A model generated the notes under the pieces. It did not search any database. It was not told the origin of the DNA and saw only the letters and a program-made list of their open reading frames with translations. This document shows, piece after piece, positions 59,785 to 64,000 of a stretch of 64,000 nt of DNA (position 1 is the first letter of the stretch; the number at the start of each line of letters is the position of its first letter). This DNA comes from Gracilibacillus caseinilyticus (GTDB taxonomy: Bacteria > Bacillota > Bacilli > Bacillales > Amphibacillaceae), in contig NZ_CP095072.1 in NCBI RefSeq assembly GCF_022919115.1, positions 2,852,001 through 2,916,000 on the forward strand, given 5' to 3'. The position numbers and the translations under genes are program-made.

Positions 59785-60010
59785 AAATGATGATGGTTTG
59801 AAGTAGCAGTAGATTCCCTTTTTCAGCGAGCTGACGGTTGGTGTGAGTCAGTAGATAATCTGACTGTGAATTACGTTCCGGAGTTTCTTCATGATGAATG
59901 AAGACGGCAGGTCTCTGTCGTTAAGTCCTTAAGTGACAGTTCTAAAGGAGCTGTAACGAGGGTGGTACCGCGAATTAACTCGTCCCTTACTGGAGGGAGG
60001 AGTTTTTTTA
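59785..60010 (+). promoter_or_regulatory. T-box leader controlling tyrS (Tyr specifier)
   Basis: The T-box core GAGGGTGGTACCGCG lies at 59958-59972. GAATTACG gives a probable UAC tyrosine specifier at 59872-59874. The terminator AACTCGTCCCT / AGGGAGGAGTT with seven T lies at about 59977-60009. Uncharged tyrosine tRNA should permit tyrS transcription. Confidence 0.92.
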
Positions 60011-60034
60011 TTGTTAAAAAAAGGAGTAGATAGC

Positions 60035-61306
60035 ATGCATATTTTAGACGAATTGGCTAAACGAGATTTAATTCAGCAAACAACAGATGATGAAGGATTG
60101 CGCAAGCATTTAGAGAATAACATTGTGACGCTGTACGCTGGCTTTGACCCGACAGCTGACAGCTTGCATATTGGCCATTTAGTACCGGTATTAATGCTAA
60201 AAAGATTCCAAAAAGCAGGTCACAGACCCATTGCTTTAATTGGTGGAGGTACTGGTCTTATTGGTGATCCAAGTGGTCGGTCAACCGAACGTTCTTTAAA
60301 CAGTCCTGAAGTGGTAAAAGGTTTTAGTAATAAGATTAAAGAGCAGCTTACAGGTGTTCTGAATTTTGACCAAGGTGAAAACAGTGCAGTGGCCCGTAAT
60401 AATCATGAATGGCTGTCGACGATGACGATCATTGAATTTTTGAGAGATATCGGGAAGCATTTCAGCATTAATTACATGCTGGCTAAAGATTCGGTGGAGT
60501 CAAGGTTGGAGAATGGTATTTCCTTTACTGAGTTCAGTTACATGATGTTACAATCGATCGACTTCTTGAATTTATACGAAAAAGAAAATTGTACGTTACA
60601 GCTTGGTGGTAGTGATCAATGGGGTAATATTACTGCGGGAATGGAATTAATTCGTCGCAAGCGTTTTGAGCAAAGCGAGGAAGAGGCAGAAGTATACGGA
60701 TTGACTGTGCCGTTGATTACGAAAAGTGATGGTACGAAATTCGGTAAGACAGCAGGTGGAGCTGTATGGCTGGATCCGGAAAAAACAACACCGTACGAAT
60801 TCTACCAGTTTTGGATTAATACCGATGATCGAGATGTCCTTCGTTTTATTAAATACTTCACCTTTATCGACTTTGATGAGATAGAAGCATTGGAGAAAGA
60901 GTTAGCTGAAGCACCTGAAAAGCGTATCCCACACAAACGTTTAGCAGAAGAAATGACTAAATTGATTCATGGCGAAGAAGCACTGAAACAGGCTCAGAAA
61001 ATTACGGAAGCTCTATTTAGTGGAGAACTGAGCAGTTTAAATGCAGCAGAAATCGAACAAGGGTTTAAGGATGTGCCGTCTGTTACGATTGAAAATAAAG
61101 AGATAGCGTTAATTGAGCTCCTAGTTGAAGCAGGTATTTCTTCATCCAAGCGTCAGGCGCGTGAGGATATTAAAAATGGAGCGATTTACATCAACGGTAT
61201 CCGTAACCAGGAATTAACCCATCAATTAACAGAACAGGATCGTATTGAAGATAAATTCACGATCATCAGACGAGGTAAAAAGAAATACTTCTTAATTCGC
61301 TTTTAA
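60035..61306 (+). CDS. tyrS: Tyrosyl-tRNA synthetase
   Basis: A 423-residue class I aminoacyl-tRNA synthetase. The HIGH motif is HIGH at 45-48 (TADSLHIGHLVPVL), the KMSKS-type motif is KFGKT, and the tyrosine-binding region LQLGGSDQWGNI is present. A C-terminal S4-like RNA-binding domain follows (SSKRQAREDIKNGAIYINGI). I chose ATG 60035 with AAAAGGAGTAGATAGC upstream. Controlled by the T-box and ended by a strong terminator. Confidence 0.98.
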   Translation: MHILDELAKRDLIQQTTDDEGLRKHLENNIVTLYAGFDPTADSLHIGHLVPVLMLKRFQKAGHRPIALIGGGTGLIGDPSGRSTERSLNSPEVVKGFSNKIKEQLTGVLNFDQGENSAVARNNHEWLSTMTIIEFLRDIGKHFSINYMLAKDSVESRLENGISFTEFSYMMLQSIDFLNLYEKENCTLQLGGSDQWGNITAGMELIRRKRFEQSEEEAEVYGLTVPLITKSDGTKFGKTAGGAVWLDPEKTTPYEFYQFWINTDDRDVLRFIKYFTFIDFDEIEALEKELAEAPEKRIPHKRLAEEMTKLIHGEEALKQAQKITEALFSGELSSLNAAEIEQGFKDVPSVTIENKEIALIELLVEAGISSSKRQAREDIKNGAIYINGIRNQELTHQLTEQDRIEDKFTIIRRGKKKYFLIRF

Positions 61307-61314
61307 AGTAATTT

Positions 61315-61354
61315 AAAAAGGGTTCTGATCATTTAAGGATCAGAACCTTTTTTT
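61315..61354 (+). terminator. tyrS terminator
   Basis: AAAGGGTTCTGATC / GATCAGAACCTTTT hairpin with further T residues, nine bases after the stop codon. Confidence 0.9.
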
Positions 61355-61396
61355 GTTAAGTATGAAAAAATTTATCTTTCCTTAGAAAAACTAGCT

Positions 61397-61880
61397 ATAA
61401 TACGGATTATATATAGCATTGGGACCATTTTGATATAGTGTGTGTGCTGGGATATCGCTCCGGCCAACCACTTTGCGACCTGCTTCAGCACCTGCACGTC
61501 CCGCGGGAGTCTACGGAGATCACTGTAAAACATATTATGGAAATTAATTCTCCTACATAGATAGCTATAAACATGTTAAAAGTGGTTTCAATCTACCACT
61601 TTAATATGATATTTTGCATGAATTTTGGGATTCGATTTTCCTGTTGCAAATTTTTATGGACTTTTTCAGTGGCCTCGAGTCTACGTGGTTGGCCTACGTT
61701 ATTGTTTCGCTCTACAACTAATGTAAGAGATAGCATTTTGAGTTTTATCCATACTTGATTAAATCATGTATAATGCCTAGTACAACTGCTTTTAGCTGTT
61801 CCAAAAATTGTAGCACTTCACTGAAGCGCAGGAAATATGCGGAGACTCCCGTGCCCCACAAGACGCAACCTGCTGTGAAG
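61397..61880. repeat. TIR-bounded intergenic repeat, copy E (right end lost, interrupted)
   Basis: Left end ATAATACGGATTATAT at 61397-61412. Module 1 begins at about 61457 but is split after 61515 by a 161-bp insert and resumes at 61686 (TGGTTGGCC). The linker and the start of module 2 follow (about 61800-61870). No right inverted end is visible before the coxG-like gene. The region 61355-61938 has no gene. Confidence 0.75.
61516..61676. mobile_element. 161-bp nested MITE-like insert
   Basis: Inserted in module 1 of copy E. It is bounded by imperfect 15-bp inverted ends, GAGATCACTGTAAAA (61516-61530) and TTTTTCAGTGGCCTC (61662-61676), matching at 12 of 15, and flanked by the 9-bp direct repeat GAGTCTACG (61507-61515 and 61677-61685). 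No coding capacity. It was probably moved by a transposase encoded elsewhere. Confidence 0.7.
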
Positions 61881-61938
61881 GTATTATGCATGATTTTTGT
61901 TCTTTGATCATATGAAATGATGAGGAGGGATTTATTTT

Positions 61939-62394
61939 ATGCCGAGTGGAACACATTTTGTGCAGCTAGACTTACCGATCGGAAAAGTGTGGGATTTTGT
62001 CAGTGATTTCGAGAAATGGGCCGATTTAGTTCCTGGTTATATCGAGCATCGTGTGCAAGATGATTATCGCTCTGTCTGGAAATTTAAAGGCGAAGTAGCG
62101 AAAATCCACAAAACAATTACGCTCTATATTACTATTACCAAATGGGAAAAACCAAATTGTGTCAGCTTTTCTTTACAGGATAAAAGTAAAAACATTGTCG
62201 GTGAAGGATGTTTTAAGGCAAATGCTGAAGATGGAAAACATACAGATGTGACAGGAAGTTTGACGATCACAGCCAACGGTATCCTAGGACCAATGGTAAA
62301 CGGCGTCATGAAAACATTCATTCCTAAAACAACCATTGAATTTACTGAAGAGGTAGCGAATCGAATGGTTGAAGAATCAGCTGTATCGAAGTAG
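61939..62394 (+). CDS. SRPBCC/CoxG-family protein
   Basis: A 151-residue START/SRPBCC-fold protein related to the CO dehydrogenase accessory protein CoxG and polyketide-cyclase-like proteins. Seen: LDLPIGKVWDFVSDFEKWADLVPGY at the N-terminus and the ITANGILGPMVNGVMKTFI helix near the C-terminus. No carbon monoxide dehydrogenase genes are present, so a general hydrophobic-ligand-binding role is more likely. GAGGAGGGATTTATTTT precedes the ATG. Terminated at 62401-62434. Confidence 0.82.
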   Translation: MPSGTHFVQLDLPIGKVWDFVSDFEKWADLVPGYIEHRVQDDYRSVWKFKGEVAKIHKTITLYITITKWEKPNCVSFSLQDKSKNIVGEGCFKANAEDGKHTDVTGSLTITANGILGPMVNGVMKTFIPKTTIEFTEEVANRMVEESAVSK

Positions 62395-62400
62395 CTACAT

Positions 62401-62434
62401 ATCCCTTATCCAGAAAAAGGATAAGGGATTTACT
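62401..62434 (+). terminator. Terminator of the CoxG-like gene
   Basis: ATCCCTTATCC / GGATAAGGGAT stem, seven-base loop, then TTACTTGTTTTTT. Confidence 0.8.
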
Positions 62435-62512
62435 TGTTTTTTGATTCAAAATGTAATATATTGAACTTTTTGGGGTATATGTTTTGCAAAACGAAGAAAG
62501 GGGTTTATCAAC

Positions 62513-63940
62513 ATGAGTACTACTGAACAAATTGCCTCCAAAATTGTTGAATGGGGAAATTTAGTTTTATGGGATTACGTTCTGATTTATTTATTAATTG
62601 GAGCCGGATTATTTTTTACGTTACGTTCTAAATTCGTTCAGTTCCGATTATTCGGAGACATGTTTCGTGTTCTTTCAGAGGAAGCGGTTGAACAGAGTGG
62701 TAAAAAAGGTACCAATGCATTCCAGGCATTTAGTATTTCGATTGCATCAAGAGTTGGAACCGGTAACTTGGCAGGTGTCGCATTAGCTGTTGCACTTGGT
62801 GGTCCGGGCGCTGTATTTTGGATGTGGATAATTGCATTAGTAGGTATGGCAACAGCCTTTATCGAAAGTACGCTTGCACAGGTATACAAGGTGCCGGATA
62901 AAGACGGTTTTCGTGGCGGACCAGCTTATTATATGGAGAAAGCTTTGGGTCAAAAATGGATGGGGATTTTATTTTCCATCTTAATCACGTTTACATTCGG
63001 ATTTATTTTTAATGCCGTTCAGGCGAACACAATATCTGCTGCTGTAGAAGAAGCATTTAACATCGATAAAGTGTGGACAGGTATTGTATTAGTGATTTTG
63101 GCAGGTATTATTATTTTTGGTGGCATTAAACGTATTGCAACTGTATCGGGAGTACTTGTGCCAATCATGGCTGTTATTTATATGGCTGTTGGTTTTTACG
63201 TTGTATTCACAAATATTACGGCGTTACCAGAGATTTTTATGCTAATCATCAAAAACGCTTTCGGATTAGAAGAAGTGTTTGGTGGGGGAGCGGGTGCCGC
63301 AATGATGTATGGTATTCGCCGAGGACTATTCTCTAATGAAGCCGGTATGGGTAGTGCGCCTAACGCAGCGGCTACAGCAGGCGTCAATCACCCGGTTAAG
63401 CAAGGTTTAGTTCAATCTCTGGCTGTATTTTTTGATACGATTGTCATTTGTAGTTTAACCGCGTTTATTATTATTCTGTACGATAATGTTGGTCAATCGT
63501 CAGCTGATGGTATCCAGTTAACACAAGTTGCTCTCAGTGCGCAAGTAGGGGAATGGGCATCGATCTTCCTGGCGCTTGTGATTTTCTTCTTTGCATTCAG
63601 TTCCGTGATCGGGAACTATTACTATGGTGAAACAAATGTGAGCTTTATGAATCCAAAAGGGGTATGGCTTAATGTTTACCGAGTAGTAGTACTAGCGATG
63701 GTTATGTTCGGATCACTTGCTTCGATTCAATTGGTATGGAATATGGCAGACTTATTCATGGCAATGATGGCAGTGGTTAACTTGATTGCTATTCTGTTAT
63801 TAAGTAAAATTGCGTTCGATGTATTGCGCGATTACACGCAACAGAAAAAACAAGGCAAAGACCCGGTGTTCCACTATAAGAATGTAGAAGGATTAAAAAA
63901 TGTTTCCTGGTGGGGAGCACAGGACGAAAAGCAAAAATAG
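62513..63940 (+). CDS. Alanine/glycine:cation symporter (AgcS family)
   Basis: A 475-residue sodium:amino acid symporter (SSS-like AGCS family, AlsT/DagA type) with about 10-11 hydrophobic segments. Family signatures: SIASRVGTGNLAGVALAVALGGPGAVFWMW near residue 78, RGGPAYYMEKALG near 135, GIRRGLFSNEAGMGSAPNAAATA near 265. It imports alanine and/or glycine with Na+ or H+; the exact substrate is not predictable. GAAAGGGGTTTATCAAC precedes the ATG. Monocistronic with its own terminator. Confidence 0.92.
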   Translation: MSTTEQIASKIVEWGNLVLWDYVLIYLLIGAGLFFTLRSKFVQFRLFGDMFRVLSEEAVEQSGKKGTNAFQAFSISIASRVGTGNLAGVALAVALGGPGAVFWMWIIALVGMATAFIESTLAQVYKVPDKDGFRGGPAYYMEKALGQKWMGILFSILITFTFGFIFNAVQANTISAAVEEAFNIDKVWTGIVLVILAGIIIFGGIKRIATVSGVLVPIMAVIYMAVGFYVVFTNITALPEIFMLIIKNAFGLEEVFGGGAGAAMMYGIRRGLFSNEAGMGSAPNAAATAGVNHPVKQGLVQSLAVFFDTIVICSLTAFIIILYDNVGQSSADGIQLTQVALSAQVGEWASIFLALVIFFFAFSSVIGNYYYGETNVSFMNPKGVWLNVYRVVVLAMVMFGSLASIQLVWNMADLFMAMMAVVNLIAILLLSKIAFDVLRDYTQQKKQGKDPVFHYKNVEGLKNVSWWGAQDEKQK

Positions 63941-63960
63941 AATATGAATGACACAACTTA

Positions 63961-63998
63961 ACCGCAAGGACCAAATAATAGGAGTCCTTGCGGTTTTT
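63961..63998 (+). terminator. agcS-type gene terminator
   Basis: ACCGCAAGGAC / GTCCTTGCGGT stem followed by TTTT, 20 bases after the stop codon. Confidence 0.88.
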
Positions 63999-64000
63999 GT

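Overview
The window looks like chromosomal DNA from a low-GC, spore-forming member of the Bacillaceae. The evidence is a Bacillus-type 16S-23S-5S rRNA operon, T-box leaders on leuS and tyrS, an S-box (SAM-I) leader, a cwlJ-type germination hydrolase gene, and a long stretch whose gene order follows the Bacillus subtilis murJ/ytzG/ytzE - ytlP/ytmP/ytzH/trmB - ytoP/ytpPQR/sftA/murC - ytxGHJ/aroA/ccpA/motPS/acuCBA/tyrS segment. The 16S sequence suggests the Oceanobacillus/Gracilibacillus branch, but that is only an impression without an alignment.

Layout. 1-2.2 kb: S-box leader with sulfate permease (cysP-like) and sumT. 2.2-8.5 kb: small hypothetical, cwlJ broken by an in-frame TGA, MFS drug exporter, serine hydrolase plus esterase pair, a repeat element, and a luciferase-like monooxygenase. 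8.6-15.2 kb: pyruvate oxidase, a cytochrome c oxidase locus (ctaC and a fused subunit I/III gene) carrying three separate disruptions, and a FMN-dependent glutamate-synthase-like gene. 15.2-20 kb: cold-shock protein, rlmN, T-box plus leuS. 20-25.3 kb: rRNA operon with two tandem promoters and no spacer tRNA. 25.6-34.3 kb: BaiN/YtfP flavoprotein, MurJ, a pseudouridine synthase with a non-canonical start, YtzE, K+ channel, ThpR, YtlQ- and YtmP-like proteins, YtzH, TrmB. 35-46 kb: YtzB, M42 aminopeptidase, DUF84, YtpP/Q/R, SftA, MurC, YtxG/H/J. 46-56.4 kb: a large FtsA-like ATPase, AroA, MscL, CcpA, MotP/MotS, AcuC/B/A. 56.6-64 kb: class A PBP, T-box plus TyrS, CoxG-like protein, AgcS symporter.

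How the genes work together. Much of the core content is translation (leuS, tyrS, rlmN, trmB, rRNA), cell-wall synthesis (murJ, murC, PBP1), chromosome segregation (sftA), carbon control (ccpA, acuABC) and redox or stress functions (ytpP, ytxGHJ behind a good sigma-B-type promoter).

The most notable non-genic content is a family of intergenic elements of about 380-460 bp. They have 16-bp inverted ends (ATAATACGGATTATGT) and up to two internal long-hairpin modules. At least five copies and two fragments lie in this 64 kb, and one copy carries a second small nested insertion with its own inverted ends and a 9-bp direct repeat. The most notable coding anomaly is a set of lesions (cwlJ, ctaC, two in ctaDE, and the start codon of the RsuA-family gene). 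These are either real gene decay or sequence error and need read-level checking. I found no CRISPR array, prophage, transposase gene or defence island.
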